From Hyphodiscus hymeniophilus (taxonomy: Eukaryota; Ascomycota; Leotiomycetes; Helotiales; Hyphodiscaceae), in assembly GCA_016508695.1 (NCBI GenBank), contig VNKQ01000005.1, positions 1,674,001 through 1,738,000 of the forward strand: DNA of 64,000 bases, in the 5' to 3' direction. This document shows positions 11,441 through 21,829 of the stretch, piece by piece. The position numbers and the translations under genes are program-made. Numbering within the stretch: position 1 is the first letter of the stretch; every line of letters starts with the position of its first letter. Below the pieces are notes generated by a model. It worked only from the letters and a program-made list of their open reading frames with translations, made no database searches and was not told the DNA's origin.

Positions 11441-13940
11441 ATGGCAAAAGATGAGTTTCAATACAATAAATATGTCGAGGCATTCAGAGAGCAAGAGTAT
11501 CCCATGCTCAAGGGTGAGTGAGATGGACTGGCGGATTGGAACGATGGGCTAATACTTGAAGCTAGATGCTATTTACCTCGACCATGCGGGGACCGCTCTA
11601 TGCTCGAAGTCCCTGATGGGCAGGTTCACGGCGGATATGATGTCTAATCTATACGGAAATCCACACTCTGCTTCCCAATCCTCCCAATTGACGACGAATC
11701 GAATCGAAGACACGCGCTTAAAGGTGTTGCAGTTCCTGAAAGCGGATGCTGAAGAGTTCGATGTTGTCTTTGTTGCCAATGCCACCGCCGGGATAAAACT
11801 GGTAATGGATGCGTTTAGTAGCAAAAGTGGGGGATTTTCCTACGGATACCATGTGGATTCACATACAAGTGTTGTCGGCGTGCGTGGGCATGCGGTTTCA
11901 AGCCGGTGTCTTGACGATGAGAATGTTGAGAGCTGGCTTTCTAGCCAGCAGCCTCTCTTTGTTGACAGAACCCCCATTTTGAACCTATTCGCTTATCCAG
12001 CACAATCGAACTTGGACGGACGAAAGCTGCCTCCGTCATGGTCAGGCAGAGCCCGACAAACAAATAAACTTAAGGGTCCGATGACATATACACTCCTTGA
12101 TGCCTCTGCCTTTGTTTCCACTTCGCAATTGGATTTCAGTGACGCAAGTAGCACCCCTGATTTCACGGTTGTGAGCTTCTACAAAATATTTGGATTTCCA
12201 GATCTGGGAGCCTTGATTATACGGAAAGATTCTGGTCCTATTCTGCGAGAAAGAAAATACTTCGGTGGAGGCACCGTGGATGTTGTACTTTGTGGCAAGG
12301 AGCAGTGGCACGCTCCCAAGACTCAGTCACTTCATAACAGTCTTGAAGATGGGACTCTGCCATTCCACAACATTCTAGCGCTCGATGCTGCTATCGACAT
12401 CCATCGGAAGTTGTACGGATCAATGGATATGATTGCTAGCCATACTTCATACCTGGCACAAAAGCTGTTCTACGGCCTGCAACGCCTTCAGCATGCCAAC
12501 GCTGAGCCCGTCTGCGTGATGTACTCCAAGCCATGTCACTTGAAGGCTGCCCAAGGACCTGTTGTGGCATTCAACCTAAGGAATAGCAAGGGAGCCTGGG
12601 TCAGCAACACGGAATTTGAGAGACTGGCATCTGTGCGGAACTTTCATATTCGAACTGGAGGGCATTGCAATCCTGGAGGCGTAGCCAAATTCTTAAAGCT
12701 AGAGGCTTGGGAGATCAGACGGAACTTTTCGGCTGGTTTCATATGCGATGCCGAGACTGACATATATTCTGGTAAAATCACTGGAATCATTCGAGCGAGC
12801 ATAGGAGCTATGAGCACGACATCGGATGTCGAAGCTTTCATTTCTTTTATCCGAGAATTTTATGCCGAGGAAAGCATTCCGCAATCTCTCCCTGCATTTG
12901 ATGAAACAGCTGAAAGTTCTTCCAACCTTTTGGTTGAAAGCCTTAAAATATATCCTATCAAAAGTTGCGGAGGTATGAACATTCCAGCTGGGAAAGACTG
13001 GGAAATTAGACCCGAAGGTTTGGTCTGGGACAGAGAGTGGTGTCTCGTTCATTACGGTACTGGCCAAGCTCTAAGCCAAAAACGGCACCCTCGAATGGCG
13101 TTGATCCGGCCCATAATCGACCTCGAGGCTGGTGTGCTTCGAGTGCGATATCATGGAGTACAACCCCAGAGTGTCTTGGAAGAAATCTCCGTTCCACTGT
13201 CGGCGAATCCCTTGTTCTACCAGCCAGCAGATGGGACCAGATCGTTGTCATCTCAAGTTTGCGGAGATGCCATTGTCGCAAGGACCTACGCCAGCCAAAA
13301 AGTCAACGATTTCTTCTCCAACGTACTTGGAGTTCCCTGTGCGTTAGCTCGATTCCCAGCTGGCGGGACAGGACCGAGCACCCGTTATGCGAAGGCTCAC
13401 ATGCAGGATCACCAGCGCCCAGAGAGGAAGTCAAGGAATAGTGAGCTGCCACAAGAGTCGCCTCCAACTCCGCCAGATTCGGATAGCGAGGCGCCGAAAC
13501 GGCCAATATTATTATCGAACGAAAGCCCCATTCTCGCAATCAACAGAGCGAGCATCGACTCATTGAATGAGGAGATTGTGAAGACCGGAGGCAAGCCTGC
13601 GTCGGCTTCTGTATTCAGAGCCAATATTGTGCTTGCCTCATCGGATCTTGCGAACCAGAAGCCGTACAGCGAGGATCACTGGACCAGTCTGCGGATTGGA
13701 CAGCAAGACTTTCAGATGCTGGGCTCTTGTCGACGCTGTCATATGATTTGTGTTGATCAGGATACTGCAGAGAAGGACAAAGAGCCATTTATCACCTTAG
13801 CAAAAACACGGAGGTTTGATTCCAAGATTTTCTTTGGGTGTCACATGTGCCATGTACCATCAACAGGCGCATCAAAAGACAGTCAATTTCCTACTATCAG
13901 AGTAGGAGATATTGTAATAATAGGTGCTGGTAGCGATTAG
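11441..13940 (+). CDS. hxB: Molybdenum cofactor sulfurase
   Basis: Sulfurates the desoxo molybdenum cofactor of xanthine dehydrogenase and related hydroxylases, using cysteine as sulfur donor. Two exons, 11441-11513 and 11566-13940, give 815 residues. The intron at 11514-11565 restores MAKDEF...YPMLKDAIYLDHAG. The N-terminal half is a class V aminotransferase/NifS-like domain: YLDHAGTAL near residue 28, ANATAGIKLV, and SFYKIFGFPD with the PLP lysine at about 231. The persulfide loop TGGHCNPGG has its cysteine at about 392. From about residue 470 comes the MOSC part: an N-terminal beta-barrel (SLKIYPIKSCGG, WDREWCLV) and then a cysteine-bearing LGSCRRCHMICVDQ. A Ser/Pro-rich loop (about 630-665) interrupts the MOSC part. 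Length and order match the fungal HxB family. The gene looks intact. Confidence 0.93.
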
Positions 13941-14223
13941 AATTGCCACTGCACAGAAATGAAGATACCCATTCTGTAGCACTGATTTCCTCTTCTCCGC
14001 ATTTCGAAGTTCGGGGGTGGTCACGACGTCAGAGTTTTAGATCGTTGATTGCGTCTTTACGTCATCACCGGTATTGTTGACCAAAATCTAAAATAGCCCC
14101 TCTGCGGGGTAGTACTTCAACTTCAAGCCTTAAGGATTGAATACTTTAAGCCTCAATAATTCCAGGCCGTGTCGTTTATTACAAGAATCCTCTCCTTAAA
14201 TCACATTGTTAATTGAAGTCATA

Positions 14224-15270
14224 ATGTCTACAGGTGTAGGAATGAGGTTCGCGACAAAACCCCTCCCGCAGACCAACGGCTAATTGACGTAGCGAATGCT
14301 GCCTCTCTGGTAAGGTTCACGAAGGAACCCCTACGGGCAAGGTCGAGAAGATCGGAGAGTTGGAAACATATGTTGCCGCTCCCAAGGATGGGTCCAAGGC
14401 GAAAAGCATTATCTTCCTTGTTGACAGCACGTCTCTCCAACCTGGCGCTTCCAATTCGCCCGCTGACCGGAATTAGTCTTTGGCTGGGAGTTCAAGAACG
14501 TCCGCCTCCTCGCCGACAATTATGCCAAGGCAGGCTTCTACTGCTACGTCCCCGACGTCCACCAGGGCGATTCACTTCCCATAGAATTCCTCCAGAGCGT
14601 CGAGCCTCCTCTAAAAACCAGAGAACAGCTCAGTCTCGTGGACAAGACGAAGGCCACTGCTACAGTAGGAACCACACTCCCTCCCTGGTTAATGAAGCAC
14701 CGCGAAGGGGTCACCAAGCCCCTCATCTCGAACTTTATCTCCGCGGTGCGCGCAATCCCTGGCACTGGGAAGGTGGGAGCCATTGGATTCTGCTGGGGCG
14801 CACGATACACTATTCTGGCTGCCCACGGAGAGGTCGATGCTGCATACGCCTGCCACCCATCTCTGGTTGCATTTCCTGCCGATTTCGAACCTGTGAGCAA
14901 GCCGTTGAGCTTGGCGGTTGGAGATAAGGACAGTTTGCTGGACATCGACACTGTGCGCAAGATCCAGGATCTGATGGCGAAGAAGACTACTCTTGCGCAC
15001 GAGTTTAGGATTTACGAGGATCAGGTCCACGGATTTGCGTTGAGGAGTGATTGGAGTTCGGATAAGGATCGCAAGGCCATGGATGAGTCTGAGAAGCAGG
15101 GAATTGAGGTAAGGCATAGTTATTGGTTCTTTGCTTTGTATCGCTTGTATCAAACCTTATATGCTTCTGATGCCCCTACAGCCTCAACTCTCCCCTTTGC
15201 TGCAAACTCTCTTCGTCAACAATTCACTAACTGCCGATTCGTCTAGTGGTTCGGAAAGTATCTTTCATGA
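14224..15270 (+). CDS. Dienelactone hydrolase family protein
   Basis: Alpha/beta-hydrolase of the DLH family (carboxymethylenebutenolidase-like); the substrate of fungal members is mostly unknown. Exons 14224-14246, 14293-14426, 14477-15108 and 15247-15270 give 270 residues. Evidence: CLSGKVHEGTPTGK at the N-terminus, FGWEFKNVRLLADNYAK, the nucleophile elbow GFCWGARY with Cys at about 158, GDKDSLL with the Asp at about 202-204, and EDQVHGFALR with His at about 237. This is the usual Cys-Asp-His triad. The last exon is only WFGKYLS plus stop, a common family ending. Intron 2 must use a GC donor (GCACGT at 14427) to join D to FGWEF; its 3' end has an ideal branch site (GCTGAC at 14462) and AG. 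ATG 14242 is an in-frame alternative start. A frameshift instead of a GC-AG intron cannot be excluded. Confidence 0.85.
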
Positions 15271-16065
15271 ACCTTGTTGATCAAGCAGATGTGAATCAAA
15301 ATGAAGATATCTGCAATAATAGAATCAAATGGTACTCAAGTCTCGTTAGACAGATTTCAAATAAGACATAAACTTGTGTCGTACTCTCGTGCAGAAGTCA
15401 CCGAGTCATCCCACAAACCAGCTGTCAGTACAGATGTCTAATCCTTTGAATGACTCAATGAGAAATTGTTTTTGTGATTGTCTCTCACCCATTAATGTCC
15501 CTGCTTGTGCATATTTCACGTTCCACAAAGAGGGAGAGGCTTCGCTTACTCCGGAAAGCAGGTCCACATAATCTCTTCTACAAACTGAAGACTGCTTCTT
15601 CTGCATGAGATTCTACAATACTGACCAGAACAACAATTATGTGGAAGGCAACGAATGTCTGTACCTAAGGTATCTTTAGACGACTACTACCTAATTCATC
15701 TCCACCGCTTATGTGAGACCGGTGAGATAGAGTTAGATTTACCTTATGAAGCTAATGTCGGCAAGCATCGAGCCGAGACGGTTTCGACAGAAACTAGTCC
15801 GAGTTTGTCAAAACTGGACATACATTCACTGCGAGGCAGATTGACACCAGGCTAAAGACACGATCGACAGGATGATGTCACATCTAGAGGGGACTGAGGG
15901 CCAATTAGTTGTCGTGGCCGTTTTCTCGTTAACTACCTTAAAACTCATGTTTTCATCAACAACAACAACAACAACAACGATAATAGCCATCCAACCTTTA
16001 ACGTAAGTTATAGGACTCGTCGAGCAACTCGAACATCGTTCCCTCTCATCACCGCCGACCCGAAG
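15271..16065. other. Intergenic with a CAA microsatellite
   Basis: No gene seen. A (CAA)7 run lies at 15957-15978, about 90 bp before the next start codon, so it could sit in the 5' UTR. A frame at 15655-15855 lacks any protein signature. Confidence 0.5.
15957..15978. repeat. CAA trinucleotide repeat
   Basis: Seven perfect CAA units lie immediately upstream of the secreted-protein gene. Confidence 0.9.
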
Positions 16066-17085
16066 ATGTTCTCCTCACTCCTCGTCTCGGCCGTCCTTGT
16101 TGTGGTCTGCAATGCGGCTCCCAAGAACTGTAAAGGTCTTGATCTCTCCGGTGTGATTGGAAGCGTTTTCCCAACTACGGTCGAGTCTTCCCCGAATCCC
16201 ATCGCCACGCTCTATCCCGGAAACGTCACAGGAACCATCAACGGTACCATTGCTGTTGTTCCCATCCCATATGCTGAAGCCCGAAGCACCATCCCCTCCC
16301 AATATGGTATCTTGACAAAACAAATCCAAAGCACATTGCCCGGATTTCCCGCTGGTTTCTTTCCCCTCGTCATCCGCTCAACCCTCGATCACGACATCGT
16401 CTACGATGGACTCAGCGGTCTTGTTTCAGATTTCCAGGTACCTACTTTGAATCCCTCAAATACCCATGGAATCGCTGACATGTGAAAAGTCTGTTCGCAT
16501 TTACTATCCGTTTGTAGATTTGCTAGGAGATGGCTACTCTGGGTTCGCCTATCAGCCAGTGATCCTTGCCACTGCAACAAACGCAGTTGCGCTTGCAGGA
16601 GCTGCTGCTTACGGGGAATCCGTGTACCCCGCAACATTTGTCCCACCGAACAATGCCTATGCTTTCACGAAGGAAGGTGTCAAAACGGGCGAGATCTTCT
16701 TCAATGCATACTCAAATGCGAGTGATTGCCCTGCAGTCGCCACTAGGTTTGAGCCTCAGCCTACTCTAGGCCCTTGGCCTTATGACTTGTGAGTTCTCGA
16801 GCCTAGTTGTGTAACAACAATTATGCTGATGCTTACAGCTATGTCAATGTCACCAACCAGCCGATCTTCGCAGACCCGAAAGACAACTGTGATCAACAGA
16901 TCACTCTCTACAACTCTTCCATTACGACAGGCAAGAACGCTGCTGTCGGTGTGAAGGGAGATATTTTTGTGGCAGAACCGTACTTGCCCAAAGACTGTCT
17001 ATTCCCGGGTGTCTATGGATTGAAGGTGGATATTGCGTTCATTGAGAATAACATGCTGCAATGCTCGTCTCTGAAGGGCTTGTAG
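16066..17085 (+). CDS. Secreted protein of unknown function
   Basis: Three exons, 16066-16437, 16490-16788 and 16839-17085, give 305 residues in one frame. The start MFSSLLVSAVLVVVCNAAPK is a clear signal peptide with likely cleavage after NAA. Several N-glycosylation sequons follow (NVTG, NGTI, NASD, NVTN, NSSI). Recognisable blocks are VPIPYAEARSTIPSQYGILT, RIYYPFVDLLGDGYSGFAYQ and ALAGAAAYGESVYPATF. This layout recalls a fungal secreted family that may have an acetoacetate-decarboxylase-like fold, but I hold that only as a guess. Scattered cysteines suggest disulfides. I expect an extracellular or cell-wall protein; no catalytic motif is visible. Splice sites are canonical (GTACCT...AAAAG, GTGAGT...ACAG). 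Confidence 0.85.
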
Positions 17086-17589
17086 TTGATTGCATAAGTC
17101 GTGGACAGGAACCGCTGATCTGATTTGTAGACGCAACGCAGCACGTAGGTACTTTCTGCTAGGGGATAGAAACAATACAGAAACAAAAACTACTAAAACA
17201 CAAATACAAGATCTCCTAGAAGATTTGCAACGGTGGCCGTCCCAAGCAAACAAGAGATATAGATTATCACAAATCATTCGCCGCACCTTATTCCAATAAG
17301 GTTACTCAAACCCGAGCCGAATACGTCAAGATCTGTCCGACGCGCATCGACAATTCGGCATGCGAGACTCAATCGGTAATTTCATTTCCGAACTAGAGCA
17401 AAAATAGATGTATCCAACAATTCAGGGTCAGGCGAATTCTCTTGAAAACTCATAATCAATCATACAGAACTGTTGGCTAAATGCGTAGGAAGACAAGCTT
17501 TCTCGCAACGAGAGAATAAAAACAACAGCCTGACGATGCTGTCAACAAGATAAAGTGCCACAAACAGCTGTGACGCTAGTAACGGCAAA
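17086..17589. other. Intergenic
   Basis: The 3' side of the secreted-protein gene. The right part may already be decayed transposon sequence, but I can align no protein there. Confidence 0.4.
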
Positions 17590-18130
17590 AGCTATTATGC
17601 CGTTATATGACCTAATCAAGCAGGATGCCTGTATCCTTAACGAGACGAGCATACAGCGGATACAGAGGTGCGCACATTCAGAAGCTTGCCAATGCCGGCC
17701 CAACATCTATTGCCTATTATGCCCTCCTCGATAAACAAAACTCACTCTTGACGAGTATGAATAGCGAAGCCAAAACTCGCCGATTAACCAAGTCCGTAGT
17801 ACTAGGGAAGGGTTAGGGGAAGGTAATAAGTTACGAGGACATCGACGAGGCACAAGCAAAACGTACTGAGAAAGATACTATAAAGGGCAAAGGGAGACGT
17901 GGTCGGAAGCGTAAAAGTACTGCGATCGAGGCGGATGAGCCAGATATAGAGGCAGATGCGGAGCCAGAAGCAGCATATGCTGCAAAAGAGGACACAACGG
18001 GCAAGAAGAAGCGTGCCGGAAGCGTAAGAGTGCTGTACAAGATCCAGAGCCAGAGCCAGAGCCAGAAGTGACACAGACGATCGTGGCAACATCAGTACCA
18101 TGGAGAGCACCAGTGGCACATATGTATTGA
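17590..18130 (+). mobile_element. Decayed pogo/Fot1-type transposase, C-terminal relic
   Basis: Read across frames, this stretch gives the C-terminal tail of a Tc1/mariner-pogo DDE transposase. The pieces are HIQKLANAGPTSIAYYALLD, MNSEAKTRRLTKSVVLGKG (ending in a stop at 17815), then one base later VISYEDIDEAQAKRTEKD and KGKGRRGRKRKS, an acidic EPEPEPE-type stretch, and finally VPWRAPVAHMY with stop at 18130. Fungal pogo elements share exactly this order (NNEAK-R-STKS-VLGKAKVMSYED, then a basic GKRGRKRKS block, then PWRAPVARMY). At least two frameshifts and the absence of the catalytic DDE core show it is dead. I could not identify terminal inverted repeats. Confidence 0.75.
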
Positions 18131-19053
18131 AACGCAGATCGCGGAGACCTGGATCGCTGGAAGAATAGAATTCGAGGTAGGTTTCTTGAGGCAAGCTTGC
18201 GCAGGCCTCGCAACTAATCACTGTAAGGCACTGACTTAGTGTCAGTCATTGCATTATCGGCACAAATAGAAGGGATGAGTTACCGCTTATTATGGTCGCA
18301 ATATCATAATGGTAATTGCTTTCGATGCCACTGATTGATTCTCCCTCTGTGACTCCATTTTCCTTCTGATATGCCCATCGACAGGTGTTGCCCAAGCTAA
18401 CATTATCCCCCGTCGTTGTCGCTGCTTTTCAAGTAGTTCGATGAGAGTAGGTAAGTCGGTAGAGACGAAGTCGAGTAGCTCTGTCGAGGACATCGCCTGA
18501 TAGTTATAATCAGATGTACAGTCGGCTTCGATTTCGGCGTCCTCTTTGTAGACTATTAAAGTTTTATTGAGCCACACTGTCAAGAGGCACTAGATTACTT
18601 CCGGTTTACTTGCTTCTTTGTGATCGTGTTGGTTGGTGCCTGACGCTCTGAGCCGCCGCTTTGAGGAAGCAGCGTTGCGGTCATCAGCAGAAGCTGGTTG
18701 AAGGTGACTCGAGCAGTGCGCTGGAAGGAGAGACGCAGATAGTAGAATTTAAGTCCTGGTACTTGACGTCCCTGCGAAACGAGAGTCCCACAGTCAACCG
18801 GAACATCACAAAACTCTAAACACATATTAGTATCATTCGGCTCCTAGCCCTCTAATTTTATATCCTCACTCTTTCTAATTCGTACCGTCCCGTGCAGAAT
18901 AGATTTCCAGTTGCCGCACTCGATTTAGTGTCCCACAAGGGCCTATCAAACAAGCTGATTTCCAAAGTCGCTCGTCTTAGCGTGCTACACAGTCTCCATA
19001 GTAAATATTTCGAACCTTTATACGGTACGTACATTGTAGCTAGAGATATTGAT
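18131..19053. other. Intergenic with two uncertain minus-strand frames
   Basis: A perfect 6-bp inverted repeat (ACTGAC...GTCAGT) lies near 18230-18247. Minus frames at 18583-18290 (containing STDLPTLIELLEKQRQRRG, coiled-coil-like) and 18825-18595 have no family signature and lack convincing ATG starts or joins. They may be further transposon debris. I do not call genes. Confidence 0.35.
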
Positions 19054-20976
19054 CTATATTAATAAGAATTCTTCCCCTTCAAGCTGATCCTCATCCATGT
19101 TAATTACCGCTTCACCATCCATCATACCGTGGATATAACATGGCCCTACAAACTCCCACATTTGTGGTGTATCTGTTGCTGATATCGCGTTCTGCGGCCG
19201 GAGTACAAATGGGGTGTCACCGCCAAAGAAAACAATGATCCAATCACCCGGCCTGGCTTCAACGCTTGCCATCCCCAAATATGCATCATCATCGTCGCCC
19301 GCAATGAAGACTCTGCGGTTTTTCATAGACTGGCACACATAATTATCATGCTCACGTAAAACTTGTGGCGGGACCTCCGCGGGCGAATCTGTCTCTTTCC
19401 AACCCGCATATGCAGGGAAGTTACTGTTGAGATCTCTCGAGTTGGATATCCTAGAGTATATACCGGCGGTGACAGTATCTTCAAGGGCGCTTTCCAGCGG
19501 GTACGGCGTTGTGGGCAGACTCACTGTATGTATTGCCGTAGCTTCAGTTGCCCTAAGACATGACTGCGGAATGCTTCGGGCTTTGTTGTGGTACATGTCA
19601 CGCCAGGTGCTCGGTGCCCATCGCGAAGAGTCCAGAGGCACTGAGGATGGCGAAGGATAGTCCAGAGCAAGATCTTCGTCAACGCTCATAGTTCGAGTGA
19701 TCTTTTTGATCTTGATACCCTTCAGAAACAGCTTTTTTGAATCTTTCCAAGGAACTAGCTGTGGCAAGCTATCTCCGGATGCGGAGTATCTTTTCTTGCC
19801 AGTGAGCGGACGCATACCGAGATACACACCAAAATCATAGCTGAATTGACGCCAATCTGGGGACCATGATGGTATATCTGCTGGTTTTTGTCCAAAGGCT
19901 TCTGCCTGACTGAGGATTGCAAGACATTGATCGGCAAATATGCTAGCTCTTACAGCTGCACAGAATGCATGAGAGACCGGTTGTGTATAGTTTGGATATA
20001 TATGCTGTGCGTATTTGTGGTCAAGAATCCCCAGGAGAGCATAAACTTTATCTCGTGGATCTGAAGCTTTAAGAAACTTGGTATATCCGAGCGTATAATC
20101 GATTCGTGGCGGCTTGTCCTTGGCTTGTCGTGCGGCATGCTGAGCCGAGATGTTGAGCACCTGTCCAAGTGCCTCAGTGGCCGACGAAGGCCAAGGTAAG
20201 GCATCGTAGTAGCCACAAGCATCTAAGGCCCGGCAGGCTCTATCTAGGTCACGAAACTCCATGACGAAAGGTCCGCATCGAACAATCGATGAAGGACCTC
20301 CAATCACAATTTCCTGGAAGGTCCAAGATCGGAGAAACCACGACCGAGAGAATAATTCGATAACAGGCAAGAATTCCGCAGAATCTACCGCCGGAAGGCC
20401 TATCATCTCTTGAGGAAGACTCATTGGCGATTCCAGATTGTCGGCGGACTTCCCATCAGGAGTCGTTGCAACAGGTAGCTCTGCAGCGACTGTGCCCTCA
20501 GCAATGCCATATGCACGAAGTTTTGACCGATTGTCGTCGGAGACTTTAATGCTGAGAAATCTTCTAAGCAATTTCCAAGCCTTTTCGGTATTATTGTCGG
20601 CATGGCCAAGCCAAACAACAACCTTCTCTGCAAGGCTATATATTTCACCCATCAAGGATACCTGTGACTGCCGCTCCTGCAAAATTTCCTGATTGATACA
20701 AACTTGGTCGATCCAGAGAGCGGTTGGTCTGTCCCGGGCTCGGAGCATTCGCATAGAATTGTACACATTTTGGGTAACAAGAAACTTCCGTGAATTGCAC
20801 GAAATGTTGATTTGGGGGATCTGTCCGTCCCAGGAATATGAGAGTGCCTCGTAAGATGAGGGCTTTCTCAAGTTGACGATCTCAAGCCGAGTGTATATTG
20901 GAACATCAGGTTCGCCCGGCTCTATGACCAGCACCCTTATATCCTTTGGATGGAGAAGATCTTCGTAGAGTTTCAT
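19054..20976 (-). CDS. Heterokaryon incompatibility (HET) domain protein
   Basis: Intronless 640-residue protein. The HET domain occupies roughly residues 40-225. The three diagnostic blocks are SYEALSYSWDG (41-51), ALWIDQVCINQ (86-96) followed by EIYSLAEKVVVWLG (111-124), and RSWFLRSWTFQEI (211-223). DPRDKVYALLGILD (306-319) is the usual downstream element. The C-terminal 300 residues carry no domain I know. HET proteins act in non-self recognition and trigger localised cell death when incompatible fungi fuse; most genomic copies have unknown partners. The frame is intact, so the gene is likely functional. The short C-terminal acidic run MDEDQLEGEEFLLI is unusual but not damaged. It lies next to a transposon relic, as is common for this fast-evolving family. 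Confidence 0.92.
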   Translation of the reverse strand: MKLYEDLLHPKDIRVLVIEPGEPDVPIYTRLEIVNLRKPSSYEALSYSWDGQIPQINISCNSRKFLVTQNVYNSMRMLRARDRPTALWIDQVCINQEILQERQSQVSLMGEIYSLAEKVVVWLGHADNNTEKAWKLLRRFLSIKVSDDNRSKLRAYGIAEGTVAAELPVATTPDGKSADNLESPMSLPQEMIGLPAVDSAEFLPVIELFSRSWFLRSWTFQEIVIGGPSSIVRCGPFVMEFRDLDRACRALDACGYYDALPWPSSATEALGQVLNISAQHAARQAKDKPPRIDYTLGYTKFLKASDPRDKVYALLGILDHKYAQHIYPNYTQPVSHAFCAAVRASIFADQCLAILSQAEAFGQKPADIPSWSPDWRQFSYDFGVYLGMRPLTGKKRYSASGDSLPQLVPWKDSKKLFLKGIKIKKITRTMSVDEDLALDYPSPSSVPLDSSRWAPSTWRDMYHNKARSIPQSCLRATEATAIHTVSLPTTPYPLESALEDTVTAGIYSRISNSRDLNSNFPAYAGWKETDSPAEVPPQVLREHDNYVCQSMKNRRVFIAGDDDDAYLGMASVEARPGDWIIVFFGGDTPFVLRPQNAISATDTPQMWEFVGPCYIHGMMDGEAVINMDEDQLEGEEFLLI

Positions 20977-21829
20977 TTCGATGAGCCGAAACTGCCGTGG
21001 TTATAGGCTTCCAAATTTCGGAGGCCCGGTTTAAGGACTGCAAGTGGCGGGTGTCCACTTGGCGGTGGAACGATACCTGGGGGTTCTGTAGCCTCAGGCA
21101 GCAAGATGTTTGAGGCGTCCTGTGGACAAGAGCAAGCACATCAACGTTTAATAATAAGGCCCCTCCAACAGTGCACTAACAGAGACTGCAAGTAAATATG
21201 ATTTTCCAATGAGAGGGGTCTAGGATGTCCGGGAGTAGTCATAAAACATAAGTTTTAAACCATTTTAAAAAATATTAAAATGTGAAGAGACTTTTAATTT
21301 TCTAAAGTCAAAGTACCTTGTGATTTTTCCGGTACGCAGGGTTTTCCGGCATGCAGTGATAGACGTTACTTCATTACTTTCTCCCAGTGAACCTCCATTC
21401 CAACGGTAAGCTGCCGAAGCTCCTCACTGCCATACTTTTAGGAGCGAGCTCTACCAAGCCCCCCTCTTCCTAGCCGGTGGCTGTACGAGTAAGCGAGCCG
21501 GTGGAAGTAATTAGCGTCGGGTAGGCATCAAGTCCCGGTGGTCCTCCAGCAACCCCCGCAATCTCCATACCACTGCTTTTTCGCATTGATAGACCAGTAA
21601 AAGAGGTCAAGGTGAGCTCCTAACTCAAGGACCTCCACTTTCAGCTGCGGCTGGTTGAGGACATGCGGGGTACATAGGAGCTTACTTATCCTTGTCGGCT
21701 CCAAGGTGTCGGGTACAGAGAAGTAGTACTTCTTATAAGTAGTCCCCTGCATCCCACTGTCTGTTTATGTCCTTTTCAAATACTTCCTTGTTCAGTGTTT
21801 GGGATTTCTTATCCTTTTCGAAGATCAAA
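20977..21829. other. Intergenic with an AT-rich patch
   Basis: Positions 21240-21310 are nearly pure A/T (ACCATTTTAAAAAATATTAA) inside otherwise balanced DNA. A minus frame at 21752-21528 (74 residues) has no signature. The right end contains the promoter of the next transporter. Confidence 0.4.

Noticed and set aside
18290..18825. Two minus-strand frames that might form one gene
   Set aside because: No ATG in the second and no splice join that keeps frame.
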